Below, piece by piece: positions 36,507-44,761 of a stretch of 64,000 nt of DNA. The DNA lies in the NCBI RefSeq assembly GCF_900236475.1, contig NZ_LT963352.1:2604001-2668000 (forward strand). The letters run 5' to 3'. This stretch comes from Streptomyces chartreusis NRRL 3882. Its GTDB lineage: Bacteria > Actinomycetota > Actinomycetes > Streptomycetales > Streptomycetaceae. Numbering within the stretch: the stretch's first letter is position 1; each line of letters starts with the position of its first letter. The notes beneath the pieces were generated by a model. That model saw only the letters and a list, made by a program, of their open reading frames with translations, did not search any database and was not told where the DNA came from. Position numbers and translations under genes: made by a program.

Positions 36507-37091
36507 CTAGGCGAGCAGCGCGCGTGCCTGTTCGCGGGCGTGGGCGATGGCGTCCGGGAAAATGCCCAGGCCGTGCGCGACGAGCGCCCCCTCGTGCAGC
36601 AGCATCAGCGCCCGGGCCAGGGCGTCGGCCCTCTCCGGGTCGATGTCCGAGGCGAGGCGGGTGAAGAGGCCGAGCATCCACTGCTTCTGCCCGGTGATGA
36701 CCGGGTGGGCCGGGTGGGCGGGGTCGCTGATCTCCGCGTGGGCGTTGACCATGCTGCACCCCTTGGGGCTGAGCTCCGCGGCCCATGCGCGCGAGGCGTC
36801 GAAGACCGCCAGGACGCGCTCGCCCGGCTCGGGCGGGGCCGCGTCCAGGCGTTCGGCGAGGAAGGCCCGCCAGCGCTCGTCGCGGTCCGCGAGGTACTCC
36901 ACGACGATCTGCTCCTTGGAGCCGAACCGGTCGTAGAGGGTCTTCTTCGTCACCCCTGCCTCGGCGGCGATGAGGTCGACTCCGACGGCGTGGATGCCGC
37001 GCTCGTAGAACAGCCGGGCGGCCGCTGCCAGGACGCGACGGGCGGCGGGCGTCATCGTGATCCGGCGCGGGTGGTCGGCGGTGGTACCCAT
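36507..37091 (-). CDS. TetR-family transcriptional repressor
   Basis: A 194-aa TetR regulator. The N-terminal HTH is clear (RVLAAAARLFYERGIHAVGV, AGVTKKTLYDRFGSKEQIVV), followed by an all-helical ligand domain of the QacR/AcrR-like kind with a CSMVNAHAE segment. It is divergent from a DMT efflux protein and two near-identical operators fill the 66 bp between them, so it very probably represses both itself and the pump. Its -10 (TATACT on this strand) lies inside operator 1, leaving almost no leader. Confidence 0.92.
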   Translation of the reverse strand: MGTTADHPRRITMTPAARRVLAAAARLFYERGIHAVGVDLIAAEAGVTKKTLYDRFGSKEQIVVEYLADRDERWRAFLAERLDAAPPEPGERVLAVFDASRAWAAELSPKGCSMVNAHAEISDPAHPAHPVITGQKQWMLGLFTRLASDIDPERADALARALMLLHEGALVAHGLGIFPDAIAHAREQARALLA

Positions 37092-37101
37092 GGCACCCGA
37101 G

Positions 37102-37117
37102 TATACCGATCTGTATA
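37102..37117. promoter_or_regulatory. TetR operator 1
   Basis: TATACCGATCTGTATA, an inverted repeat TATAC-N6-GTATA overlapping -10-like sequences on both strands (TATACT leftward, TATAGT rightward). Confidence 0.75.
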
Positions 37118-37132
37118 GTGGGCGGGGAACGG

Positions 37133-37148
37133 TATACCGATCTGTCTA
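37133..37148. promoter_or_regulatory. TetR operator 2
   Basis: TATACCGATCTGTCTA, 15 of 16 bases equal to operator 1 and 31 bp (three helical turns) from it, ending 9 nt before the DMT gene start. Confidence 0.7.
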
Positions 37149-37157
37149 CTGGTTGTG

Positions 37158-38102
37158 ATGTCCGTGAACATCCTGCTCTCCGTCGCCTTCGTCCTCTGCT
37201 GGAGCTCCGGGTTCATCGGGGCCAAGCTCGGCGCGGGCAACGCGTCCGCGATCACGGTCCTGATGTGGCGGTTCCTGCCGCTGGCCGTCGTCCTCGTCGC
37301 GGTCGCCGCCCTCACGCGCACGGCCTGGCGGGGGCTCACCGCCCGGGACGTGACCCGGCAGGCTGTCATCGGCGTGCTGTCGCAGAGCGGCTATCTGCTC
37401 AGCGTCTACTACGCCATCCAGCTCGGCGTCTCCAGCGGCACGACGGCCCTGATCGACGGTGTCCAGCCCCTCGTCGCCGGAGCCCTCGCGGGACCGCTGC
37501 TGGGGCAGTACGTGTCGGGACGGCAGTGGATCGGCCTGGGTCTGGGGCTGAGCGGCGTCTCGGTGGTCACGCTGGCCGACGCCGCGGCCGGGACCGGCGT
37601 GGCCTGGTGGGCGTACGCCGTCCCGCTGCTCGGCATGCTGTCCCTGGTCGCGGCCACGTTCCTGGAGAGCCGGTCCCGCTCGCGGGTCGCTCCCTCGGTG
37701 TCGCTGACCGTCCACTGCGCCACCAGCGCCGTCCTCTTCTCCGTGCTGGCCCTGAGCACCGGGGCCGCCGTGCCGCCCGCCGGGGGCGGGTTCTGGGTGG
37801 CCGTCGCCTGGCTCGTGGGGCTGTCCACGTTCGGCGGGTACGGGCTGTACTGGCTCATCCTGAAGCGCTCCGGGGTGACGAAGGTGAACACGCTGATGTT
37901 CCTCATGGCCCCGGTCACCGCCGTCTGGGGTGCACTCGTGTTCGGTGAGCCGTTCGGCGTGCAGACCGCTCTCGGCCTGGCCGTCTGCCTCGCGGCCGTG
38001 GTCGTCGTCCACCGCGGTGGCGGCCGGAAGGACCCGGCCGTGACCGCCGCCCGGGGCGAGCCGGAGGAAAACCGGTGGACCCGGGCCCCCGGGCCCGCCT
38101 AA
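37158..38102 (+). CDS. EamA/DMT-family transporter
   Basis: A 314-aa ten-helix drug/metabolite transporter with two EamA repeats, beginning MSVNILLSVAFVLCWSSGFI and having GTTALIDGVQPLVAGALAGP and FLMAPVTAVWGALVFGEPFG. Likely an exporter of a small metabolite or drug. ATG 37158 is chosen; a GTG one codon earlier is equally possible. Control by the divergent TetR protein suggests induction by its substrate. Confidence 0.9.
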   Translation: MSVNILLSVAFVLCWSSGFIGAKLGAGNASAITVLMWRFLPLAVVLVAVAALTRTAWRGLTARDVTRQAVIGVLSQSGYLLSVYYAIQLGVSSGTTALIDGVQPLVAGALAGPLLGQYVSGRQWIGLGLGLSGVSVVTLADAAAGTGVAWWAYAVPLLGMLSLVAATFLESRSRSRVAPSVSLTVHCATSAVLFSVLALSTGAAVPPAGGGFWVAVAWLVGLSTFGGYGLYWLILKRSGVTKVNTLMFLMAPVTAVWGALVFGEPFGVQTALGLAVCLAAVVVVHRGGGRKDPAVTAARGEPEENRWTRAPGPA

Positions 38103-38258
38103 CGTCACCCCCGTGTCCAGCCCCGAGGCGTCCAGAGTGCGGCCACCGGCTCTCCGGTGGCTGTTCGTGATGCCGGGCCGCTGAGCCCGCTCGCCCCGCT
38201 GCCGGAAGCCGTCCGACCTGTCGTGTCCGACGTCGACTTCGGGGTGCGGAGTTCTTTC

Positions 38259-39455
38259 ATGCCGTTCGCTCTTCTTCTGCTGGGCCTTGCCGTGTTCGCG
38301 CAGGGAACGTCCGAGTTCATGCTGTCCGGGCTGGTGCCGGACATCGCGCGGGATCTGGGGGTGTCCGTTCCCGCGGCGGGGGCGCTGACCTCCGCCTTCG
38401 CGGTGGGGATGGTCGTGGGGGCGCCGCTGGTGGCGGGGCTCGCGCGGCGCTGGCCGCGGCGGGGTGCGCTGCTGGCGTTCCTCGTGGTGTTCCTCGCCGT
38501 CCATGTCGTCGGTGCTCTCACCGGCAGTTTCGAGGTGCTGCTCGCCACGCGGGTCGTGGGGGCGCTCGCCAACGCCGGGTTCCTCGCCGTCGCTCTCGTG
38601 GCCGCCGTGGACATGGTCCCGGCGGACGCGAAGGGGCGGGCCACGTCCATGCTGCTGGGCGGGGTGACGCTGGCGTGCGTGGCCGGGGTGCCCGCCGGGG
38701 CCGTGCTGGGCGGGCTGTGGGGCTGGCGTGCGGCGTTCTGGGCCGTGGCGCTGGTGTCGCTGCCCGCGCTGGTGGCGGTGGCGCGGTCGGTGCCGGGTGC
38801 TGCGGCCGGGGACGCGCCCCCCGCGCTGCGCGGTGAACTGCGGTCGCTGCGCAGCCCCCGCCTGGTCGTCACGCTGGCGCTGGGGGCCCTCGTGAACGGT
38901 GCGACGTTCTGCACCTTCACTTATCTCGCGCCCCTGGTCACCGAGGTGACGGGGCTGAGCAGCGCCTGGGTCCCCGGGGTACTCGCGCTGTTCGGGGCCG
39001 GGTCGCTGGCCGGGGTGACCGCCGCGGGGCGGTTCGCGGACCGGCGTCCCGTGGCGGTCCTGGCCGGCGGGGGCGTCGCGGTGGGCCTGGGCTGGTGCCT
39101 CCTGGCACTCGGGGCCGGACACCCGGTCCTGGCACTCGGGCTCGTCTTCACCCAGGGGGCACTGTCCTTCGGCGTCGGCTCCACGCTGATCTCCCAGGTG
39201 CTGTACGCGGCCCCGGGCGCCCCCACGCTGGCCGGTGGTTTCGCCACGGCCGCGTTCAACGTCGGCGCCGCGCTGGGCCCCTGGGCCGGCGGCGTGGTGA
39301 TCGCCGCGGGGTTCGGATACCGGTCGCCGGTGTGGGTCAGCGCCGGGCTGGTCGCCCTGGCAGGCGTGCTGGCCGGGGTCGTGTGGCGGCGGCGTGGGCG
39401 GGTCCTGGGGGGAAGTGGTGGGGCGCTGAACTTCGGTGCGGGTACCGGGGCCTGA
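38259..39455 (+). CDS. MFS efflux protein, chloramphenicol-resistance (Cml/Cmx) type
   Basis: A 398-aa major facilitator with 12 predicted helices of the DHA1 drug:proton antiporter type. The beginning MPFALLLLGLAVFAQGTSEF and blocks SGLVPDIARDLGVSVPAAGA and VALVAAVDMVPADAKGRATS closely resemble CmlR/Cmx chloramphenicol exporters of actinomycetes; specificity is inferred from that resemblance. ATG 38259 has GGAG 7 nt upstream; codons before it are less protein-like. Starts 156 nt after the DMT gene, room for a promoter or leader of its own. Confidence 0.87.
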   Translation: MPFALLLLGLAVFAQGTSEFMLSGLVPDIARDLGVSVPAAGALTSAFAVGMVVGAPLVAGLARRWPRRGALLAFLVVFLAVHVVGALTGSFEVLLATRVVGALANAGFLAVALVAAVDMVPADAKGRATSMLLGGVTLACVAGVPAGAVLGGLWGWRAAFWAVALVSLPALVAVARSVPGAAAGDAPPALRGELRSLRSPRLVVTLALGALVNGATFCTFTYLAPLVTEVTGLSSAWVPGVLALFGAGSLAGVTAAGRFADRRPVAVLAGGGVAVGLGWCLLALGAGHPVLALGLVFTQGALSFGVGSTLISQVLYAAPGAPTLAGGFATAAFNVGAALGPWAGGVVIAAGFGYRSPVWVSAGLVALAGVLAGVVWRRRGRVLGGSGGALNFGAGTGA

Positions 39456-39482
39456 GAGCGGCGACCGGGGCTGGGTCGGTGG

Positions 39483-39888
39483 GCTGGCGGCTGGTCGCGG
39501 GCGGCAGGCCGCAGGCGGCTGGTCGCGGGCGGCAGGCCGCAGGTGGCAGGCGGCAGGGCGCAGGCGACTGGCGGCTGGTCGCAGGCCACAGGCGACTGGC
39601 CGCAGGCCGCAGCCCGCAGGCGACTGGCGGCTGGTCGCTGGCGGCTGGTCGCTGGCCGCTGGCCGCTGGCGGCAGGCGGCGGGCCGCAGGTGACTGGCCG
39701 CAGGCCGCAGGTGGCAGGCCGCAGGCCGCAGGCGGCAGGCCGCAGGCGGCAGGCCGCAGGCGGCAGGCCGCAGGCCGCAGGCGGCAGGCCGCAGGCGGCA
39801 GGCCGCAGGCGGCAGGCGGCAGGCCGCAGGCCGCAGGCGGCAGGCCGCAGGCCGCAGGCCGCAGGCCGCAGGCCGCAGGCCGCAGGCC
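39483..39888. repeat. Heptanucleotide minisatellite, 58 units in perfect phase
   Basis: 406 bp made of 7-mers with consensus GCAGGCC or GCAGGCG, with variants such as GCTGGTC, GCGGGCG, ACTGGCC and GCTGGCG. The phase is kept exactly from first to last unit. The left half is more degenerate and the right half nearly pure, as expected if expansion happens at the right. Seven is not a multiple of three, so all frames read as repetitive peptide; none has a credible gene start. Confidence 0.95.
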
Positions 39889-39993
39889 GCTGCATGATCG
39901 GACTGCCGCGCTGAAGGTGGGACGCGGGCCCGTCAGCCGTGAGCCGCCGTGGGGGAACCACCGCTGTTCCGGCGGGTCCGGCCGTCGCTGGTG

Positions 39994-41343
39994 TCAGAAG
40001 CCGCCCCCGAAGTCCCCTCCCCCACCGAAGTCGCCGCCGCCGAAACCGCCGCCGAAGTCGCCACCGAAGTCGCCGGTGTCGAAGTCCGCGCCGGAGACGT
40101 CGCCGCCCCCGTAGCCGCCGAAGTCGCCGTAGCCGGAGCCGTAGTCGGCCGCGTAGGCGGGGCCGGCCATCATGCTGCCGAGCATGGTGCCGACGAGGAG
40201 GCCGGGCAGGATGCCGCCGCCGAAGTAGCCGCCGGCCCAGGGGCCGTACGCCGGGCCGGCCTCCCAGTACGGGCGGCGGCCGAGCTCGGTGTCGACCTCG
40301 CGGATCACCGGGTCCCGGCCCTCGGCGAGCCGGGTCCGGTCGGCCGCGCAGACGGGGACGTCGCGCGTGGCGCCGCCCGGGGGCGTCCAGCTCTCGTCGG
40401 CGACCGAGGGGCCGTGTCGGGGGTCGAAGAAGCAGGGCGGGCGGCGCTCCGGCAGCGGGCCGCCCTCGCGGCGGGCCGCGAGTCGCGCCAGGGAGAACCG
40501 GCCGTCCTCCACGGCCTGGGTGACAGCCCGCACGTCCTCCGGTTTGGTCGCGGCCGCCATCAGGGACTTCGCCTGTTCGTAGGCGTCCAGGGCATGTTCG
40601 TAGTCGGCGCGCATCGCGTCGTCGGCGCCGGGGTCGCCGGGATGGAAGTCGAGCCGGTCGAGTTCCTCGCCGAAGGCGGTGATGTCCTCGTCGACCACCA
40701 CGCGGAGCTTCTCCAGCGCGGCCCGCTGCTCCTCCTCGTGGCGGCGGCGGTTGCGGCGGACCAGCGCGTAGGCGCCCGCGCCACCGGCGGCGACCAGTGC
40801 GCCGACCGTGATCAGACCGCCGACCGGCACGTCGCTGCCCGAGCCGTCGCTCCAGCTGCTGGGCGCCGAGCCGCCCACGTTGCGCAGGGCGTCGTCGACG
40901 AAGTCGTTCAGCTGGGCCTTGGCGTCGCCCGCGCCCCGCACGGCCGTGACCAGGTTGGACACCGCCTGGGGGCTCATCACCGCGCTGTCCGCACGGGCGT
41001 CGAACCGGTCTCCGAGTCGGATGCCGTACAGGCCGGTGATGCCGGTCTCGGTGCGGAGGTTCCGGAAGAGGTCCTGCGTGGGGAAGCCGGCCGGGAGGAC
41101 CGCCACGAAGACGGGCTTGTCCGCGTCCTTGATCTTGTCGGCGAGTGCCTCGGCGTCCGAGGCGGCGAGCTGGCCGGAGGCGGCGGGATCGACGTAGACC
41201 GGGTTCTCGCGCAGTTCCGCGGCGACCTTCGAGAGGTCGGTGGCCGCCTGCGCACCGGGCGCACCGGCCATCAGCGCCGCCAGGACGGCGACGACCGGCA
41301 CGATCAGCAGACGTACGACGGTACGCACCAGCGCGGCCTTCAT
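39994..41343 (-). CDS. Membrane-anchored TPM-domain protein with glycine-rich tail
   Basis: A 449-aa protein. Signal peptide (VRLLIVPVVAVLAALMAGAP ending GAQA), extracytoplasmic TPM-like domain of about 130 residues (ENPVYVDPAASGQLAASDAE, VFVAVLPAGF), a transmembrane helix near 175-195 (VGGLITVGALVAAGGAGAYA), a cytoplasmic helical region with CFFDPRHG and CAADRTRL motifs, and a C-terminal FGGGFGGGDFGG-type low-complexity tail. Function unknown; TPM proteins have been tied to photosystem repair and membrane stress. ATG 41343. Confidence 0.82.
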   Translation of the reverse strand: MKAALVRTVVRLLIVPVVAVLAALMAGAPGAQAATDLSKVAAELRENPVYVDPAASGQLAASDAEALADKIKDADKPVFVAVLPAGFPTQDLFRNLRTETGITGLYGIRLGDRFDARADSAVMSPQAVSNLVTAVRGAGDAKAQLNDFVDDALRNVGGSAPSSWSDGSGSDVPVGGLITVGALVAAGGAGAYALVRRNRRRHEEEQRAALEKLRVVVDEDITAFGEELDRLDFHPGDPGADDAMRADYEHALDAYEQAKSLMAAATKPEDVRAVTQAVEDGRFSLARLAARREGGPLPERRPPCFFDPRHGPSVADESWTPPGGATRDVPVCAADRTRLAEGRDPVIREVDTELGRRPYWEAGPAYGPWAGGYFGGGILPGLLVGTMLGSMMAGPAYAADYGSGYGDFGGYGGGDVSGADFDTGDFGGDFGGGFGGGDFGGGGDFGGGF

Positions 41344-41454
41344 ATCTTCGAAGCTACCCGAATCGGAACAAAAAGGGACATCGGCCGGGGTACGGATTCT
41401 GGATGCTGCCGCGCGCGGACCCCAGGGACTGCCGAAGGAACGGACCGGCTGACG

Positions 41455-41481
41455 GGCGACGGCGCGGAAGGCGCCGTCGCC
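41455..41481 (-). terminator. Terminator of cimA
   Basis: Perfect 11-bp stem GGCGACGGCGC / GCGCCGTCGCC with a 5-nt loop, 7 nt after the cimA stop. Confidence 0.8.
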
Positions 41482-41487
41482 ACCCGC

Positions 41488-43092
41488 CTACTCGGCCGGG
41501 CTCACTCCCGCCCGCAGCAGCCCGTACGTGTACGCGTCCTCCAGGGCCTGCCAGCTCGCGGCGATGACGTTGTCGGCGACGCCCACCGTGGACCACTCGC
41601 CCGTACCGTCGGACGTGGAGATCAGCACGCGGGTCGTCGAGTTGGTGCCGTGCTTGCCCTCCAGGATGCGGACCTTGTAGTCCACCAGGTCCAGCTTGGC
41701 GAGCTGCGGGTAGATCTTCTCCAGGCCCACGCGCAGGGCCCGGTCCAGCGCGTTGACCGGGCCGTTGCCCTCGGCCGTGGCGACGATGCGCTCGCCCTTG
41801 GCCCAGAGCTTGACCGTGGCCTCGTTGGCGTGGGAACCGTCGGGCCGGTCCTCCACGATGGCACGCCAGGACTCGACCTCGAAGTAGCGCAACGGCTTGC
41901 CCTGGACCTCCGTGCGCAGCAGGATCTCGAAGCTGGCGTCGGCCGCCTCGTACGTGTAACCCCTGAGTTCGCGCTCCTTCACCCGCTCGACCACCCGGCC
42001 GACCAGCTCGCGGTCGCCGCCGAGGTCGATGCCGAGTTCCTTGCCCTTGAGCTCGATGGAGGCGCGGCCGGCCATGTCGGAGACCAGCATCCGCATGGTG
42101 TTGCCGACCTGCTCCGGGTCGATGTGCTGGTACAGGTCCGGGTCGACCTTGATGGCCGAGGCGTGCAGGCCGGCCTTGTGCGCGAAGGCCGAGAGGCCTA
42201 CGTAGGGCTGGTGCGTGGAGGGCGTGAGGTTGACGACCTCGGCGATGGCGTGCGAGATGCGGGTCATCTCGCGCAGACGGCCCTCGGGCAGCACCTGCTT
42301 GCCGTACTTGAGCTCCAGGGCCGCCACGACCGGGAAGAGGTTGGCGTTGCCGACGCGTTCGCCGTAGCCGTTGGCCGTGCACTGGACGTGCGTCGCGCCC
42401 GCGTCGACGGCGGCCAGCGTGTTCGCCACGGCGCAGCCCGTGTCGTCCTGGGCGTGGATGCCGAGCCGGGCGCCCGTGTCGGCCAGGACGGTGGCGACGA
42501 CCGCCTGGATCTGCGCCGGGAGCATGCCGCCGTTGGTGTCGCAGAGGACCACCACGTCCGCGCCGGCCTCGGAGGCGGTCCGGACGACCGACTTCGCGTA
42601 CTCGGGGTTCGCGCGGTAGCCGTCGAAGAAGTGCTCGCAGTCGACGAAGACGCGGCGGCCCTGTTCCTTCAGGAAGGACACCGTGTCGCGGACCATCGCC
42701 AGGTTCTCGTCCAGGGTCGTGCGCAGGGCGAGTTCGACATGGCGGTCGTGCGACTTGGCGACCAGCGTGATCACCTGCGCGCCGGATTCCAGGAGCGCCC
42801 TGACCTGCGGGTCCTCGGCGGCCGTGGTGCCGGCGCGGCGTGTGGAGCCGAACGCGACCAGCTGGGCGTGCCGGAAGTCGATCTCCTGCCGGGCACGGGC
42901 GAAGAACTCGGTGTCCCGGGGGTTCGCACCCGGCCAGCCGCCCTCGATGAAGCCGACGCCGAAGTCGTCCAGGTGCCGCGCGATGGCCAGCTTGTCCGCG
43001 ACGGTGAGGTTGATGCCCTCCCGCTGGGCACCGTCGCGCAGGGTGGTGTCGAAGACGTGGAAGGAATCGTCGAGCTCGCTGGTAGCGGTCAT
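41488..43092 (-). CDS. cimA: (R)-citramalate synthase / LeuA-related acyltransferase
   Basis: A 534-aa DRE-TIM metallolyase. The N-terminal barrel has FHVFDTTLRDGAQREGINLT with the catalytic R-D pair, the HxH metal site as LGIHAQDDTGC preceded by VVLCDTNGG, and GYGERVGNANL. The C-terminal LeuA dimer/regulatory domain starts near residue 400. The overall pattern matches citramalate synthase (acetyl-CoA plus pyruvate, the threonine-independent route to isoleucine) rather than 2-isopropylmalate synthase; the two are hard to tell apart without alignment. Preceded by a leader with a transcription attenuator. ATG 43092. Confidence 0.88.
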   Translation of the reverse strand: MTATSELDDSFHVFDTTLRDGAQREGINLTVADKLAIARHLDDFGVGFIEGGWPGANPRDTEFFARARQEIDFRHAQLVAFGSTRRAGTTAAEDPQVRALLESGAQVITLVAKSHDRHVELALRTTLDENLAMVRDTVSFLKEQGRRVFVDCEHFFDGYRANPEYAKSVVRTASEAGADVVVLCDTNGGMLPAQIQAVVATVLADTGARLGIHAQDDTGCAVANTLAAVDAGATHVQCTANGYGERVGNANLFPVVAALELKYGKQVLPEGRLREMTRISHAIAEVVNLTPSTHQPYVGLSAFAHKAGLHASAIKVDPDLYQHIDPEQVGNTMRMLVSDMAGRASIELKGKELGIDLGGDRELVGRVVERVKERELRGYTYEAADASFEILLRTEVQGKPLRYFEVESWRAIVEDRPDGSHANEATVKLWAKGERIVATAEGNGPVNALDRALRVGLEKIYPQLAKLDLVDYKVRILEGKHGTNSTTRVLISTSDGTGEWSTVGVADNVIAASWQALEDAYTYGLLRAGVSPAE

Positions 43093-43204
43093 GGTGTCAA
43101 GGCTCCTGAGGATTGGATCTCGGTCGTACCGGAGTGACCGGCTCCACCGCCCCCACATACTCCCTCGCGCTCTCGCTCCTGACTGCGGGTGGGCCAGAAA
43201 TGCG

Positions 43205-43229
43205 AAAAACCCCTCGCGGGTGCGAGAGG
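43205..43229 (-). terminator. Leader attenuator upstream of cimA
   Basis: On the cimA strand, CCTCTCGC and GCGAGGGG form an 8-bp stem (one G-U) with an ACCC loop, directly followed by five T residues: a classical intrinsic terminator, rare in this genome, 113 nt before the cimA start and inside its leader. Confidence 0.75.
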
Positions 43230-43284
43230 TCTGCGCGCGGGTCGAGGACGACGGTGTCCGCCCGTACCTGGTCGTACGTGGCGG

Positions 43285-43320
43285 TCACTGCGGACCGGCG
43301 CGCCTGCTGCCAATAATCAT
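43285..43320 (-). CDS. Candidate cimA leader peptide MIIGSRRAGPQ
   Basis: An 11-codon open frame, ATG at 43320, with two successive isoleucine ATT codons (rare in this GC-rich genome) and a stop 55 nt before the attenuator stem. Isoleucine is the end product of the citramalate route. There is no ribosome binding site, so it would have to be leaderless; the ATGATT could instead be part of a -10 element. Confidence 0.4.
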   Translation of the reverse strand: MIIGSRRAGPQ

Positions 43321-43331
43321 GGCGAACGAGA

Positions 43332-43362
43332 GCACGGGGGCAGTCTGGCACAACCCCCGTGC
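43332..43362 (-). terminator. Terminator of the secreted propeller gene
   Basis: 9-bp stem GCACGGGGG / CCCCCGTGC with a 13-nt loop, 31 nt after the stop at 43394 and just before the cimA leader. Confidence 0.7.
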
Positions 43363-43393
43363 CCGGCTCACGGTTGTCTCAGGATGCGGTCGG

Positions 43394-44635
43394 TCACCTC
43401 ATGTGACGGACGTAGACGTGCGAGGTGTCGTACGTGTCGCCCGGCACGAGGTCGGCTGCGGAGCTGCTGAAGGCGACCTGGCGGCCGTGCCGGTCGATCA
43501 CCGGGGCGGACACGCCCTGGTCGTTCGGCCCGCCCTGGGCGTCCGGGCTGGCGAGGACCGTGCGCCCGGTGCGCAGATCGCGGACGTACGCGCGGGTGGT
43601 GTGGCTGGTGTCGCCCGGGTCGGCCGAGACGAAGGCCAGATACCGGTTGTCGGCGCTGAGCTGCGGATTCGCGGTGAACGCGGCCGGGTCGACGGCGTCG
43701 ATCCGGCGCAGCTCGCCCGTCGTGAGGTCGCGGATGAAGACGTTGTGTCCCTTGTTGGTGTCGCCCGGCGTGAGCCGCGAGTCCAGCGAGTTGAACAGGG
43801 CGTACCGCCCGTCGGCGCTGACCTGCGGGAACTCGGTCTGTCCATCGGACTTCAGCCCGTCCGGGGCCCGGTCGGCGTGGAACAGCTCGCCGCTCGGCAC
43901 GTCACGGACGTAGGCGTCGCTCCAGTCGCCCGAGGCGGGGTGCGGGATGAAGAACTGGTAGCCGACGCGCTTGCCGTCGGCGCTGATGGACGGGTTGGTG
44001 GCGGCGGTCTTCCGGTCGCCGGCGGCGGGCACCTGGCTGATGCGGACGGCCTCGCCGGTGGTGCGGTCGACCCGGTAGACGCGTCCCCAGCCGTCGTCGG
44101 ACTGCGTGAAGTCCGAGCGCTGGGCGATGAAGGCGACGTAGCGGCCGTCGGCGCTGATGGCGGGCTGCCGGCCGGTGTCGTAGCCCGTGTCGACGGTGTC
44201 CTCGATTCGCTGGAGGGCGCCGGACTTCAGGTCCTTGACCCAGATGTGGCTGCGGCCGTCCTCCGTGGCGGCGAAGGCGAGGTAGCGACCGTTGCCGCTG
44301 AGGGCGACGTCGTCGACCGGGCCGCCGTCCGCCGCGGTACCGGCCGGCCGGGTGGTGCCGGTCCTCAGGTCGCGCACGAAGGCGTCGGCGGCGCCGTCGG
44401 TGTCGCCGGCGACGAGGTTGTCGGCGCTGGAGACGAAGGCCAGATAGCGGCCGTCGGCGCTCAGACTCGGCCCGCCGGAGGCGCCGTTGCCCTCGGTGCC
44501 GTCCGGTGCGACGCTCGCCTTCTCGGTCCGCGGCGCCGCCGGAGCGGCGGTCGCGGGCAGCGCGGCGACGCCGCCGAGTGTGACGGCCAGAGCCACGCCG
44601 AGCGTGCCGGACGTGGCCCTCCTGGTGCTGGTCAT
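43394..44635 (-). CDS. Secreted TolB-like beta-propeller protein
   Basis: A 413-aa exported protein. The signal peptide (GVALAVTLGGVAALPATAAP) is followed by six to seven PD40/WD40-like repeats, each with the pattern S-A-D-G-R-Y-x-A-F (SLSADGRYLAFVSSADNLV, AISADGRYVAFIAQRSDF, QVSADGRYALFNSLDSRL) and VRDL-type strand ends (FVRDLRTGTTR, YVRDVPSG). Extracellular; ligand or enzyme activity unknown. It stands alone between tetR and the cimA leader. Confidence 0.87.
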   Translation of the reverse strand: MTSTRRATSGTLGVALAVTLGGVAALPATAAPAAPRTEKASVAPDGTEGNGASGGPSLSADGRYLAFVSSADNLVAGDTDGAADAFVRDLRTGTTRPAGTAADGGPVDDVALSGNGRYLAFAATEDGRSHIWVKDLKSGALQRIEDTVDTGYDTGRQPAISADGRYVAFIAQRSDFTQSDDGWGRVYRVDRTTGEAVRISQVPAAGDRKTAATNPSISADGKRVGYQFFIPHPASGDWSDAYVRDVPSGELFHADRAPDGLKSDGQTEFPQVSADGRYALFNSLDSRLTPGDTNKGHNVFIRDLTTGELRRIDAVDPAAFTANPQLSADNRYLAFVSADPGDTSHTTRAYVRDLRTGRTVLASPDAQGGPNDQGVSAPVIDRHGRQVAFSSSAADLVPGDTYDTSHVYVRHMR

Positions 44636-44761
44636 GTGCTGTTCCCCCTGTGTCCCCGTTGACGCTTCTCCCCCGGCCCCGCGCCGAGGGCTCCCCCAGA
44701 GCCAACAACATCACGGATCACGGGGTCAATCCGTCGTTTTGAGTACAACCCGGGCAGGCGT

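Noticed and set aside
39483..39888. The minisatellite as a CRISPR array or as coding sequence
   Set aside because: Units are 7 bp without spacers, and a 7-bp period makes every frame repetitive; no start signals or Cas genes.
43097..43351. An 84-codon frame through the cimA leader ending 4 nt before the cimA start
   Set aside because: It runs through two hairpins and has no ribosome site; the Val-Val-Leu stretch is noted under the attenuator, but a full protein is not supported.
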